DNA of 64,000 nt from Metridium senile (GCA_949775045.1 OX459105.1:2711368-2775367); one strand, 5' to 3'; positions 50,760 through 63,915 are shown, counted from the stretch's first letter. Notes: a model not told the origin generated them from the sequence alone. A program made the numbers and translations.

Positions 50760-53290
50760 ATGATCTTTGATCTTTACAACTGTAATTCATGATCAGAAAT
50801 AGCTGTGTTTATTTAGCATCTTATGTATCGTCGTGAACGCTTGATGAATTTCCTCGTTTTTCTCAGGAAATTCTCAATGTTTTCGATTGAGATCTCTTTC
50901 GGTTTTTAATCTCGAAGTCTGCTGGCTTTAAACTACTTAAAACAATCGTAGAGAGCTCCCAACTAAAGGCTTAACTTCGTTTCACAAGATTCATCGATTT
51001 AAATTGTAATGACTTCTGTATTTGAGGAGTGAGATTTTTCTTTCGTTTCATGCCCCAATGAAGAGGAAAATCCATCAAGAATGACGCAGGAAGGACACTG
51101 AAGGCAAAGAAAGAAAGAAGAAGAGATTTGGAAAAGAACCAAACCATTCACAAAACAGGTAAATCTAGTTTTAAAAGATTTATAAATGAATGAATTTTTC
51201 ACTTTTTTATCAACTAAATCATTTTCCAAGATAAAATATTTCATTTTGGGTTTTTCTGGGTTTGAACTATAGCATGGAAGTTCATATATATCCTTGTGCA
51301 ATTTTCCTCCATATTTAATAATGTAAAAAATTGGTTTAGGTTTTCAATGTTCAATTTCACAATTATACATATTTATCATTCAACTATTTAGACCCTGAAG
51401 TAAAAAGTTCATTTAGAAATTTCTTGGTTTGATTTGACAAAGAGAGTTCATATCTTTCTTTCTCATGAAATTCTTTTATTCATGAGAATAAGAATTTTGT
51501 GTGGTTTAAAAGTCCAATTTTCTCATTATTCATGAACTTCGGTTTTTCAGTTTATATGTTTCAATTTTCGAATTTCTAAGGTGGACATTTACAGAGAGTA
51601 TACATGATCATACTCCTGAGATTTCTCTATTTGTGAATATAGCCATTGGGTTAGCTTTAAATGTCTAATTTGTCTTTCAAAATCAGCAAAATTGTGAGCT
51701 TCAGGCAGGTGTTTTCGTACCGGAATCCAAATAACATTAAGGGAATTATGTCGAGAAACCTCAACAACCTATGCCAAACACCTCGGATTGGCAGCCCCAA
51801 TACTGAAAGAGTAAAAGATCCAGCGTTAATTGTTTGTCGTAAAGAAAGACATATGATTAAGGGATTGTATATTGATTGAATACACCAAAATGGATCCCCT
51901 ATTTAATCTCAAGACAGAACATTGTCAAATAATTTCACCAGTAAGCAATTACTCCGCTGTTTTCTGTTTTGAAAATCATCCATTTTGAGTAACTCTATTT
52001 AATTCTGTTACAGAATTTTAATCAGTTTTTTCTCTCATTACTAGTATTTCCATTCAATCACATTTCTTTCAAAAATTCCTTCATTATCCAACACACTTTC
52101 ATGTCTGCTTTTGAGTATGCTTTAACACTTGAATGCAAAGGTATTTTTGTAAGTTCAGGAATGCCCTTGAAGTTGCTAAGTGAAATCTTGAAATATTCGG
52201 CTACTTAGACATTTTGTTTCACTTTGTTTCTACTGTGGAAAAAATGCTGATTATCGCCTAAGGCAAAAATTAGCGACGGCGAAACAGCCCCTGATAATAC
52301 TTAGCATTTTCATACTTTCAAGCACAATGCTTGGAGTACAAAAACGAATTTTATGCTTATTAGATTTTCGGTTTACACAACAAAGAAAAAGCATTACTTC
52401 TACTAGTAAGAATGTGTTGATGCAATTGTACATGACATTTCCCCCAAAACAATGAAATGTTTTGAATTTCAATACTTTCACTTTTAATCAAAGCTTTTAA
52501 CACATGTTATTTTGGCCTATAAGAATATGAATAAGAGTAATATGAGTAAGAACGTGAAAATAATTCGTTTTTCTGTTCTCTACCCAGAGTATTTCGTAGT
52601 TTATTCAGAGGATTTCTAGATGAGGAGCTACTTTTTTGATTTCACACTAAAGAGAAAATCTTAATTTTATGAGTATTTTGTTTGGTCAATCACTTTTGAA
52701 TGATTTTGAGGTATTAAATTTCACAATTAAGAAAAAAATGATTTTAGAAACATTTGGGCAGTCAAAATTTGTAATTTTTACAAAAATAAATTAGAATTTT
52801 TTAGTTATTTTAAAAAAACATTGATTTTGCTGAAAGTTGGTCATTGAAAGAAATGATTTCTTTTTACATTATTTTGTTTTTGTGGAATAGATTTCTAAGG
52901 TTTTAGATTAAGATTTATAATAAAGAAAATGTAAGATTTTGAAATTCATGAGCCATGAGCATTGAATTGTCAGTTTTCTGCTTATTTTATTTAAACATTT
53001 TTTATTTTCATTTTATAATCATTGCAAATTTTACAAGATGATTTCAACTTAGATTTTGCATTGAAGAAAACCATTTTGGCAGGAATTTGAACAGACAATG
53101 TTCATATAACATAACAAAAATGATAAAATCTTAAATGTATTGTTATTCAGTGTCAGTTTCTATCATTATAGTAATAGTTGTAGTATTTTTTCACAATTAT
53201 GGTGAATTTTTAAGGTGCATCTTTTTCCTAAACACAATGATGATTCTGGTTAAGTTCTTTGGCATTTTATTCATTTTTAATGAACCAGGT
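50760..53290. other. AT-rich gene-free sequence
   Basis: No gene, RNA or clear repeat is recognised. Short ORFs here have no motifs. Confidence 0.5.
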
Positions 53291-53295
53291 TTATG

Positions 53296-53660
53296 TTATC
53301 TAGCACTGCTGTACTATTTAACAAAAGGCGCATTTGCACGGGGATAGCCTAGATTCAGAGTAAATTTAAATGTTTTATTGTTTAGCGGTAATATTTGTTC
53401 AAGCTTTGCTTGGGATTTGTGAATATTTTTATAACAGATCAATGCTTAGTCTAACACTTCTGTATTATTTGACAAAACTAAAGGCGAATTTGCACAGGGA
53501 TAGCCTAGATTCAGAGTAAATTGAACGTTTTATTGTTTAGCGGTAATATTTGTTCAAGCTTTGCTTGGGATTTGTGAATATTTTTACAAAAAATCGAGGC
53601 TTTGTCTGTGCAAATTAATGCGCCTTTTGTCAAATAGAACAGTGGTACAAGATACAAGAA
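53296..53660. mobile_element. Diverged foldback element, family of 62451-62675
   Basis: Ends CTAGCACTGCTGTACTATTT and a matching GCGCCTTTTGTCAAATAGAA. AAAAGGCGCATTTGCACRGG and the GGGATAGCCTAGATTCAGAG segment occur twice (53325 and 53490), so two copies are partly overlapped or nested. A third fragment lies at 53757-53790. Confidence 0.7.
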
Positions 53661-53664
53661 ACTG

Positions 53665-54480
53665 GAGTATTATTATATTCTTACATCTCATGTGTTGATC
53701 ATCCTAAATTTACTGTCTAAGTGCCAAGTCATCGGTCTCAAGGTCTGTTCAATTTCAGGGATAGCCTAGATACATGTACAGAGTAAGTACAACATTTATT
53801 TATCGTTTAGTGGTGTATTTTGTAGTGCTTGGAATTTTCACATCAAATTCAGACTCAGACTGTTCAATTTTGTTGTAAGTAGTTACACAAATCAAAAACA
53901 TGTAATTCTGCCGTCTCGCATGCACCATGGCACCAGCTTGGCTATTTTACTTCTGTTCACCTGTCAGTAAGCAATTTGGCCACAAACTTGATCATGTTAA
54001 TGATATTTCTGACTATATAAGACTGCTTTGTACATTTGCATGCAAAATATCGACATCCTACACAATTTGGCTTCAACGACCGGCCATTGTGACACACATG
54101 AAAGGAAGGAAGGACAATCTTCTTGGTTTGAAATTATTTTCACTTTGAATAAATTGTCTTTCTTAACTGCAAGGATTAGTTGAAATTGTTTTTTCCAAAA
54201 CTTTGATCTTTTGATCTCTTTTTGGTATATATTTATGTATTTATAACGTCTAAAAAACAGCTTTCTTTCTTTGAATAATCATTGATTATCGTGTGAAAAT
54301 AATTGTCAACCTATTTTTACAAAAATGAGGTTTATTGTTTAGATGTTAATTCAAAAATTACACAATGTTTCATGTCTTAACAATTAAGTGATGATTTGGA
54401 ATTTAATTTTAGCCTTCATTGAATTTTTAGTGCCGTCATTTATTTTATTAATGGCATTAATTATGATAATTCTTTAAATT
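53665..54480. other. AT-rich gene-free sequence
   Basis: Nothing recognisable apart from the 73-aa ORF at 53927-54148, which has no known motif. Confidence 0.4.
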
Positions 54481-54800
54481 GTTAGCAAAAATTGAGGATG
54501 AGTAATTATATTAATGAAGGTTTTTTTAGTTTTTCTCCAAAAAAAAAAAAAAAAAAAAAAGAATTTTTTCATGAATTAATTTGCAAAATGGATGTCAGCT
54601 AAATCATTATTTTGAGCGATTATACTTTTAAAATTAAATTCAAAATTTCATCCTTTTTTACTTGTTAGCAAAAATTGAGGATGGTTTTTTTAGTTTTTCT
54701 CCCCCCAAAAAAATAAAACAATTTACATGAATTCATTTGCAAAATGGATTATACTTTTAAAATTCAATTCAAAATTTTATGATTTTTTACTTGTTTTCTT
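54481..54800. repeat. Diverged two-copy tandem repeat (~180 bp) with poly-A tract
   Basis: GTTAGCAAAAATTGAGGATG, TTTTTTTAGTTTTTCTCC and ATACTTTTAAAATTMAATTC occur in the same order twice. The first copy holds a run of about 21 A. Confidence 0.7.
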
Positions 54801-55009
54801 CAACAAATTTGAATACTATTGTTAAAATGATCATTTTTTCATGGTGGATCATTATGTGATTGCTTAACATTGAATTCCAGATACCAAACCATATGCATCT
54901 GATAACGTTATCTTCGTAATGATTAGTTTAAAATGCTAATTCTTTTAAGCTTTAGAAATCCCTAGTTAATGATCATGATTATGTTGCTCTATCAATTTCA
55001 AAAAGATTG

Positions 55010-55640
55010 TTTGCTCCTCTCTGCTTTCACTAACAACAAAGACTCCTTTTCTCCTGTATTGACAAGAGAAATGTCTTTGATTTTCCTGCTAGTGGAGTCG
55101 CATCAGAATTTGTCAAGAACTCTGTTTTAATAATTGCTCTCCACTGCTTTCAGTTTACAGCAAATACTCTTTCCCCCTGTATTTACAAGAGAAATGTCTT
55201 TGATTTTCCTGCTAGTGGAGTCTCATCAATATTTATCAAAAATGCTGTTTGCTCTTCACTTCTTTCCGTTAACAGCAAAAACTCCTTTCCCCTGTATTTA
55301 CCAAGACAAATACTTTGAATTTACCTGCTAGCAGAGTCTGTCTCGTTGTTATTTCAAAAAGAAAATGAAATAGCTACAAAAGAGGCTCTGTTTGCTGTTT
55401 ACTCCATTTGCTCTTCTCTGTATTTACCAAGAGAAATACTTTTGACCTACTTGCTAGCGTCTCTGACTCATTGAAATTTCAGGCAATGATGAAATGAAAT
55501 TGCCACAATAGAGGCTCTGGTCACAAGGAAACCTTTTAGGAAAGTAGAAAAGATATACCTTCAATTTCACTATTAGTGGAATCTCTCTTTCTTGACTTTA
55601 GGCAAGGAAATGAAATTGGCTCTGCCCTGGTAGCAGGAAA
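55010..55640. repeat. Degenerate ~120-bp tandem repeat, four to five copies
   Basis: Recurring words are TGTATTTACMAGAGAAATRC and CTGCTAGTGGAGTCTC, with TTTGCTCTTCACT before each. It looks like an old minisatellite. Confidence 0.75.
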
Positions 55641-58204
55641 GCCTTTAAAGGAAATCCCTCTGAAAACTCCATTTCTCATCATTTGACATATGTTTAAAAA
55701 TAACCGTTATTTTCTCTGAATGATTATACAACATAGACAACAGCTCTTCAAATAAAATAAAATATTTTAACATTACAGAAAAAGGTATTTTAAGAAATTG
55801 TATTGTCCTCTAAAATACTCCTTAATTTCCCCCCTCATTTGCCTTTTTTAAAAAGAAACTTGTTTTTGTATGAATTCTTTACAAACATCAAAGACAACTG
55901 TTCTTAAATCTAAATGAAAAAAATAATTTTATCCAAGAAAGAAAATGTCTTTCAAGAAATGGTGTTGCTGAAATAATGTGAAACTATTTTTTTTCTTTAC
56001 ATTTGACATCTCTAAAGTTACTCACTAGTTTTGTTTGTGTGTATATACTGCATAAGGAAATTCTAAATTCAATTCAAAATTATTTCTATCCCAGAATAAA
56101 ATGTATTCACTGATTTTTTTAAAACTATAAGTGTGGGATATTTCGATACCATTGATAGTATACAGTCATGCAATTAATGGTATGTTTAAAATGATTTTTA
56201 TCCCACAAAAAAGGATTTATTTTTAGAAAAAATAAGAAAATTGTCTATTTAATAATTGCTCTGAAAATTCTACTTTCTACCACCTGTGAGCATAATAGGT
56301 TATAAATTATGAATTTGTGTAAAGCCTGAAGAGTTTGCTACGCAGCTGTCAGTTTAGCGTATATGTTTTTATATAGAAAAGAAAGATTCGAATATTAGAC
56401 ATTTTGCTTCAATTCCTGCCATGTTTTCAAAAACTTGTTATCAATTTGAAGTTAAGTCATTTAAAAAGCTTTAATTCCAGAGAAAAAAATTACAGATAAA
56501 ACACAGGCGAATTCAGCATGGTTGTGAGTTAATTGTGATCGAAATATGACAAGTTTTCTTTGCCGGAGCAAATTGTGAATAGAAAATGTTGTTATTAATT
56601 TACTTATTATAAATAGAAGATTACATTACTGCTAACAGACTAGAACTAATTTTGCTTACACTTCCCAAAGAGAAAATAATAATCCAAAATCATTCATATA
56701 TGCTTGTGTTTTATATTTGATTTAAATATTCATTAGATTTTTATTTAAAAACAACCACCTTTCATTGAAAAACATAAATATTTTGTAATTTGAAACCAAC
56801 ATACATGTAGGACATTGTCAATTTATAGAGTTTAGCATATTAAATAATGTTCTTGAGTAAATTTTATTTTAACTCAATTTTTCATTTGAACTAGAGGGAA
56901 TAAAAGCGATCAATACAAAAGGTTCATTCTCAATTTATACATTAGTCTATTCTTCATTGAGTGAATTATTTTTACCCCATGCTATTACATCTCTGAATTA
57001 GATTATTGAAAGTATATTTTGGATTCTGAGTTTAAAGAAAATTTGATTGTCTTGTATCAGATATCTTTTGATCTTACCCCTGGCTGTGAATTTGTGAACT
57101 TTTTACCCTGATAAAGGAAGAACAAATCTTGAAAATACAGTAGTAATGAATAGACTACCAAAAAGCAGTAGGTGGTCACAGAATTAAGTATATGTAAATA
57201 AAAGATAAAAGTAAAGGTTTTTTGATGTTTAAAAATTGAACATAAATAGGATTTTTAGTAGAAAAATACATGTGTAGAGAAATGGTAGAAGATTTTGAAA
57301 GAGCACAACTTCCTTTGAAGCGAATCGAAACGATAAAAGAAAAAAAAAGATAATTTGCCAGAAGCTAGTGGAATAGGGAAATATGTTTTGATTATTATGA
57401 AAGAGGGTATTTTTATCTGTTTGAAAAATTAAATGTGATTGTATGATTGTTTTAGAAAGAGGAGAATTTCCTTTTTAGAGGAAGAAAAATATTAAAAAGC
57501 TTGAGGCAGATGTAAGAATTCTTGTCATTTTGTTTTAAAAAAAGAGAAATATTTTATATTTGTTTGTGTGAGGAACTGCACAAGGAAATACTTTTTGAAA
57601 AGAGTAAAAAGGAAAATATGTTTTTTAGCAAAAGAAATATGAGGGATAACTTAAATATTTGTAAAAAACAAATTTAAATTTGATTGAATAAATATATCTG
57701 TCAATTAATCGAAAGTATATCTCTGTCTCTGAGCAATTACCTATATAATACTTTTTGTAATAAAATAGAAAGACAGGAGAGAAACATTTGATTGATAACA
57801 TGTAAAAACAAAATAAATTGAATATAGGATTTTATATTGAAAAATTATAAGCAAGAAAATGGTTGAACTTTAATGATTTAAAAATGATTGCTTTTGTGAA
57901 GTTTAAATAAATATCTCTTTAGTAAAAGAAAAAATAATTTGAATTTAATGTTATCTGTCATTTGAAAGTACATTTTATCTATCCCAAAAATTTCAAACTG
58001 ATTGCTTTTTTTATAAGATTAAGTAAGATATATGCTTTAGTGTAATATAGAAAATAGAAAATTGAAACTTGGCGAAAACAAGCAGCACTTATATATCTGA
58101 ATGTCTATTAATATTTATTACATTACTGTCTTAGAAATGCATAAAGGTTTTCGTTAAGACTTGAACTTAAAAAACATATTTTTTTGCAATAAAAAAATGG
58201 GGTT
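55641..58204. other. AT-rich gene-free sequence
   Basis: About 2.5 kb without ORFs of note, RNA genes or clear repeats. Confidence 0.5.
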
Positions 58205-58424
58205 TTACATTGAGGATACTCGAACCGTGAACACTTGACTTTTTTCCTGTTTTTATTTTCTGAACCTTCTACTGCTTTAAAACCTCTAAAAATGAAGCAG
58301 TGAGTTCAAATACACTAAGTGTTCATAATAAATCTTATTTCTAATCTATTCGCTCAAGGTATGTGGGTTAAAAAAAGTAACAAAAAAGTCAAAGTGTTCA
58401 CGGTTCAAGTATCCTCATTGTAAA
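58205..58424. mobile_element. Foldback MITE
   Basis: TTACATTGAGGATACTCGAA and CGTGAACACTTGACTTTTTT are mirrored at 58380-58424 (AAAAAAGTCAAAGTGTTCACG, TTCAAGTATCCTCATTGTAA). Confidence 0.85.
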
Positions 58425-59020
58425 TATCTGCCTCAGAAATTGCATAAACATTTTTTTCAAGTCTTAAAAATTGTTTTTTTTTTTTGCATTATAAAGTTCA
58501 TTGTTATTTGTCTTAGAAAATGCATAAAATTTCGTTGAGAGTTAAGAAATGTTCTTTAGGGAAAGATGGGAAGGGAAGAACTGATAATTTTAAGATGAAA
58601 ATATTTTTTACTTTTTTTTTAAGATGAAGTACTAGATTTTCTTGTTTGGAATAATTATTAAATTAGATAAGTTTTTTTTGTAAAGAGTTATATGTTTTAA
58701 AGACAGAGAAAGAAGGGGAGAATTTGTGCAATGAACTAAATAAAAGAGACTGCAAAAAAATTGATATAAACTGACATTATTAACACAAATTATTTTGACA
58801 TTTCATATAAGACATTTTAGAACAGCTAGACATTTTTTAGTGAGAGAAGATAGTGAGGTTTTCTGAAGTGGATATTAATTTTTGATATTTTCAATTATTG
58901 ATATTTGCATATGATGTATTTAATCAATTTGTTCACTGCGTTTGTGGTTTCATGGTTTTATTACAAAACTAAAACTAAAATAATTACAATTATTGTTTTT
59001 ATATTCCAAAAATTGTAAAT
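58425..59020. other. AT-rich gene-free sequence
   Basis: Nothing recognisable. Confidence 0.4.
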
Positions 59021-59024
59021 CAAG

Positions 59025-60000
59025 AATCTTCCCAATACAATCCTCTTGGGAGAAAGACCTTATTCATTTCCCTCAATGTTTTCCCAATACAATCCTCTTG
59101 GTAGATAGACCTTATTCACTTGCCTCAATGTTTTCCCAATACAATCCTCTTGGTAGATAGACCTTATTCACTTGCCTCAATGTTTTCCCAGTACAATCCT
59201 CTTGGGAGATAGACCTTATTCACTTGCCTCAATGTTTTCCCAATACAATCCTCTTGGTAGATAGACCTTATTCACTTGCCTCAATGTTTTCCCAATACAA
59301 TCCTCTTGGGAGATAGACCTTATTCACTTGCCTGAATGTTTTCCCAATACAATCCTCTTGGTAGATAGACCTTATTCACTTTTCTCAATGTTTTCCCAGT
59401 ACAATCCTCTTGGGAGATAGACCTTATTCACTTGCCTCAATGTTTTCCCAATACAATCCTCTTGGGAGATATACCTTAGTCACTTGCCTCAATGTTTTCT
59501 GAATACAATCCTCTTAGGAGATAGACCTTATTCATTTGCCTCAATGATTTCCCAGTACAATCCTCTTGGGAGATAGACCTTATTCATTTGCCTCAATGTT
59601 TTCTGAATACAATCCTCTTAGGAGATAGACCTTATTCATTTGCCTCAATGTTTTCCCAGTACAATCCTCTTGGGAGATAGACCTTATTCACTTGCCTCAA
59701 TGTTTTCCCAATGCAATCCTCTTGGAAGATAGACCTTATTCACTTGCCTCAATGTTTTCCCAATACAATCCTCTTGGGAGATAGGCCTTATTCACTTGCC
59801 TCAATGTTTTCCCAATACAATCCATTTGGGAGATAGACCTTATTCACTTGCCTCAATGTTTTCCCAGTACAATCCTCTTTGGAGATAGACCTTATTCACT
59901 TGCCTCAATGTTTTCCCAGTACAATCCTCTTGGGAGATAGACCTTATTCACTTGCCTCAATGTTTTCCCATTACAATCCTCTTGGGAGATAGACCTTATT
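59025..60000. repeat. 52-bp minisatellite, about 19 copies
   Basis: Unit words are CCCAATACAATCCTCTTGGG, AGATAGACCTTATTCACTTG and CCTCAATGTTTT. Units differ by one to four bases. The constant 52-bp spacing is broken only by the last partial unit. Confidence 0.95.
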
Positions 60001-60680
60001 TTGCAAAAATACCTTGAACAAAGTGTATTAAACCACAAAAAATTGTTTTGGGGAAATAAGATTCATTCTATAGGAATTTGAACGAAGCCATAACATTTTA
60101 ACTTCTTATTTAACAAAACACTTATGAATATATTACCTTTTTAGAGTAAAAAAACAAAATTTTCAAATGCATAAATGCTCAAATAGTTAAAGTATTTCTA
60201 TTTGAGATGTAAAGTTCTATGTGTTTGGAGAGAAAACTATTTTTCTTATCTGAAAGGCTCATTTGAATTGTAAAGCTCTAGGATAAGAAACAACAAAATA
60301 TCAAATATCCTTAATTTCAAGGCATCTATTTCTAAAGAAATTTTAACGTTGAAATTTCCACTGTAGAAAATTATAAATTATTCTCAAATTTTGTTTACAT
60401 TTTATTTTCATGTTTTCTATAGTTCATAAGATGTTTTTTTCCAATTATTCAAACGAGTTGTTATCTCTTCCTCTTTCCCGCTGTTACATTATCAACGATG
60501 TCCAACCTCAACCACTCCCATCCAAGAATAACTTACTGCATGTTTCATAAAGGTGTGCTATATTACTAGGGTGTAAAAACAAACTAAATTGTCCGTTGTC
60601 TGTCACACTATACTATTCGCTGTTTGTTTCAAATATGGGTGAGATGAAAGTTAACCAAGCCCATGAAATATTGCATTAAT
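60001..60680. other. AT-rich gene-free sequence
   Basis: No gene or repeat is recognised. Confidence 0.4.
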
Positions 60681-60683
60681 ATT

Positions 60684-61575
60684 TTCCTCGTGAAAGAATA
60701 GTCAATATAATAGTTAGTAGTAGACTCTAAACACATTGTTTTCTTGTGTTCTTTATCAACTAGTACAAACTAAATGCTCATTTTTTCTCATGAAAGAATA
60801 GTCAATGTAATAGTAGTAGACTGTAAACGCATTGCTTCTGTTCTTTTTCAACTAGTACAAACTAAATGGCCATGTTTCCTCATGAATGAATAGTCAATGT
60901 AATAGTTAGTAGTACACTATAAAAATATGATTTGCTTTTGTTCTTCATCAACTAGTACAAACTAAATAGTCATTTTTCCTCGTGAAAGAATAGTCAATGT
61001 AATAGTTAGTAGTAGACTCTAAACACATTGTTTTCTTGTGTTCTTTATCAACTAGTACAAACTAAATGGTCATTTTCCCTCGTGAATGAATAGCCAATGT
61101 AATAGTTAGTAGTACACTCTAAATCTTTTTTTCTTCTGCTCTTTATCAACGAGTACAAACTGAATGGTTATTTTTTTCGTGAAAGAATTGTCAATGCAAT
61201 AGTTGGTGTAGTAGACTCTAAACACATTTCTTTTCTTCATCAACTAGTACAAACTAAATAGTCATTTTTCCTCGTGAAAGAATAGTTAATGTAATAATTA
61301 GTAACTCCTAAACATATTGTTTGCGTTTGTTCTTTATTAACTAGTACAAACTAAATGGTCATTTTTCCTCCTGAAAGAATAGTCAATGTAATAGTAGTAG
61401 ACTCTAAACACATTGTTTTCTTGCGTTCTTTATCAACTAGTACAAACTAAATGGTCATTTTTCCTCATGAAAGAATAGTCAATGTAATAGTTAGTAGTAC
61501 ACTCTAAACACATTGTTTTCTTGTGTTCTTTATCAACTAGTACAAACTAAATGTTCATTTTTCCTCGTGAAAGGT
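60684..61575. repeat. ~98-bp minisatellite, about nine copies
   Basis: Each unit has CATTTTTCCTCGTGAAAGAA, TAGTCAATGTAATAGTTAGT and ATCAACTAGTACAAACTAAA. Spacing is 92-102 bp because of small indels. Confidence 0.92.
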
Positions 61576-61885
61576 TGTGCCCAGGAATGTTGTACCACGC
61601 CCATGAAATACTCGTTCATAAGTCACTGTTTGTTTCAAATATTCTTGCTAGAGTATGTACACAAATACTGAATTGCCACACCCAGGCGATACTCGTTTAT
61701 AAATCACTCTATCGCTGATAAACATGAGCTAATAGGCATGAGAAATTTCCACAGGAATGTTGCGCCAAGCCCGTACAATATTCGCATATACTGACGTCAC
61801 TACATGTTACCAATAGGTGTGTATACTTCATGAGCTACAACACCCAGGCAATACTAGGTTATATATCACTTGCTGTTTCTAATAA
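61576..61885. repeat. Degenerate repeats (CACRCCCAGGCRATACT)
   Basis: Imperfect copies of an ~100-bp sequence with CACGCCCATGAAATACTCG- and CACTTGCTGTTTC-type words. No gene. Confidence 0.5.
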
Positions 61886-61894
61886 ATGTCCATT

Positions 61895-62265
61895 AATAAA
61901 TGGAAACTAGCGAGTAAACTAGTATAGGCTGCGTCGGTGTTTGATATAAACGATAGGTAATATAATGAAATTTGTAACACCGTAAAAATAGAAACTAGCG
62001 AGTAAACTAGTATAGGCTGCGTCGGTGTTTGATATAAACGATAGGTAATAGAATTAATTTGTAATACCGTAAGAAATAGAAACTAGCGAGTAAACTAGTA
62101 TAGGCTGCGTCGGTGTTTGATATATACGATAGGTAATATAATGAAATTTGTAACACCGTAAAAAAATAGAAATAGAAACTAGCGAGTAAACTAGTATAGG
62201 CTGCGTCGGTGCATGTTTGATATACGATAGGTAATATAATGAAATTTGTAACACAGTGAAAAATG
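61895..62265 (-). repeat. ~88-bp tandem array related to the peptide-gene intron arrays
   Basis: Four units with AAACTAGCGAGTAAACTAGT and GGCTGCGTCGGTG at spacings of 88, 88 and 96 bp. Read on the minus strand the unit gives GACGCAGCCTATACTAG then TTTACTCGCTAGTT, the same order as in the ~70-bp arrays at 7000-7550 and 22500-22960. No peptide ORF is adjacent. Confidence 0.85.
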
Positions 62266-62275
62266 TTAACTTAAC

Positions 62276-62318
62276 TTTACTGACGTTTCAAGCTTTACTA
62301 GACCTTCGTCGGAGTAAA
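62276..62318 (-). ncRNA. Hammerhead-like motif, type D, copy 2 (decayed)
   Basis: On the minus strand: TTTACT/AGTAAA stem I, CCGACGA, GAAA (62289-62286) and GTC. Stem II is less complementary than in the 39166 copy. Confidence 0.4.
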
Positions 62319-62450
62319 AGGAGTAAAATATCCATTAATAAATAAGTATGTACACGAATAGCGTGCCACGCCCATGCTATAATAGTTTTTAACTCAAGGT
62401 ACAAATAATTAAATGAAATGCCACCCGACATTTTAAAGTGACCTTCGATT

Positions 62451-62675
62451 CAGTTTCACGTTATCTAGCACCGCTGTACAATTTGACAAAAGGCGCATTT
62501 GCACAGGGATAATCTCGATTCAGAGTTAATTCAAATGTGTTTTCTAATTTTTAGCGGTAGTATTTTCCCGTGCTTGGCTTGGAAATTGTTAATATTTTTA
62601 CAACAAATCGAGGCTTAGCCTGTGCAAATGCGCCTTTTGTCAAATAGTACAGCGGTAATAGATAACGTGAAACTG
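62451..62675. mobile_element. Foldback MITE CAGTTTCACGTTATCTAGC
   Basis: The left end CAGTTTCACGTTATCTAGCA and right end GATAACGTGAAACTG are inverted. Long arms contain AAAAGGCGCATTTGCACAGG and its complement. Confidence 0.88.
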
Positions 62676-62679
62676 GAGT

Positions 62680-63165
62680 ATTTGAATCAAGTTTATTCTT
62701 GTCTTCTCGTGGTTTTCATACTTCAAATTGTTCATGTTTTAAAGTAGACTCTATTTAACAGTCCATTCTTTTCTACTCGTTCGCGTAGTTCTCGCCTAAA
62801 AAGTTGGGACTGTTATTGCAGTAGGTTATATATTTTTTATTCTAACTTTTTTATTTAATTTCACTCTACTTTACAAATTATATATAATATATATTAAATA
62901 TTTTACAGCCATCACTCCCCGTCGGGGCTCTTCACTCACTACCACTACATTCCATATTTACAACACACAACTCTGCTCACGTGTTGATTTTTGTGGAGGG
63001 AGGACAACTGGAGAACCCGGAGAAAACCCCTCGTGGCATGAGAGAGAACAACACATCAAACAAACTCTATTCACTTGTATTTCGAGTTTAATAAATTGGC
63101 ATTTATATTAAATTGCTCACGTGAAAATATTTTCTATTTTATTAGTGTATTGATCTGTAGTATTT
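62680..63165. other. No gene seen
   Basis: It contains a short (TA)-rich stretch at 62880-62905 and a segment GGAGAACCCGGAGAAAACCCC of unknown origin. Confidence 0.4.
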
Positions 63166-63169
63166 TATT

Positions 63170-63545
63170 AATGGGACTAAGCGAGTAAACTAGTATAGGC
63201 TGCGTTGGTGTATGGTGTATTTTATTTGTTTTTCAAATTGGCTGTTATATTAAATTGTTCTTGCGAGAATCTATTGTATTTTATTAATTTTATTGATCTA
63301 TAGTATTTTATTAATGGAGCTAAGCGAGTAAACTAGTATAGACTGCGTCGGTGTTTGATATAAACGATAGATAATAGAATGAAATTTGTAACACCGTAAA
63401 AAATACAAACTAGCGAGTAAACTAGTATAGACTGCGTCTGTGTTTGATATAAACGATAGGTAATAAAATTAAATTTATAACACCGTAAAAAATAGAAATA
63501 GAAACTAGCGAGTAGACTAGTATAGACTGCGTTGGTGCATAATAC
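63170..63545 (-). repeat. Second array of the ~88-bp repeat
   Basis: Four units with GCGAGTAAACTAGTATAG and CTGCGTYGGTG. The first two are separated by unrelated AT-rich spacers. Same family as 61895-62265. Confidence 0.85.
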
Positions 63546-63552
63546 TTTGTTG

Positions 63553-63915
63553 TCATTTTCCATTTAGTCTATTTTTGCCAACAAACGTGGGTTTACGCCC
63601 AAACGTCAGAAACTTTAATTCGTTTAAAAGGGCATTATAATAATTATTTTTATAATCTTTTAAGTGTTGTTTCTCGGTGCAATATACCTCTTTAAATGCT
63701 TTTAGCATCGCTTTTAAATAAGAAGATAAAAATAGAATTTCTATTAGAATTAAAATTTCTTGTATTATGGAAAGCCACAGGTTATCAAGACCACTATATA
63801 TTTGATGCGACATAATAGCAAAATTTGTGACATTTTGGTAAGTGAAATCATGCCTTTCCCCTTCCCCCTCCCCCTCAGGCCGGATGTAATGCCTGTACAT
63901 TGTGAAGACCCCCAA
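63553..63915 (-). CDS. Unidentified ORF, low support
   Basis: A 120-aa minus-strand frame rich in Leu, Lys and Tyr. The N-terminal part overlaps the start of a short repeat (63880-64000), so that part is doubtful. The C-terminal half (ALLNELKFLTFGRKPTF) is not obviously repetitive. No domain is recognised. It could be chance. Confidence 0.15.
   Translation of the reverse strand: MGVFTMYRHYIRPEGEGEGERHDFTYQNVTNFAIMSHQIYSGLDNLWLSIIQEILILIEILFLSSYLKAMLKAFKEVYCTEKQHLKDYKNNYYNALLNELKFLTFGRKPTFVGKNRLNGK

Noticed and set aside
59025..60000. Regular array considered as CRISPR
   Set aside because: Units are contiguous with no unique spacers, and the genome is eukaryotic. A minisatellite explains it.
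62054..62254. Minus-strand ORF over the 88-bp array (and 63333-63563)
   Set aside because: Repeat-derived; no signal peptide or cysteine pattern despite kinship of the array to the peptide-gene introns.
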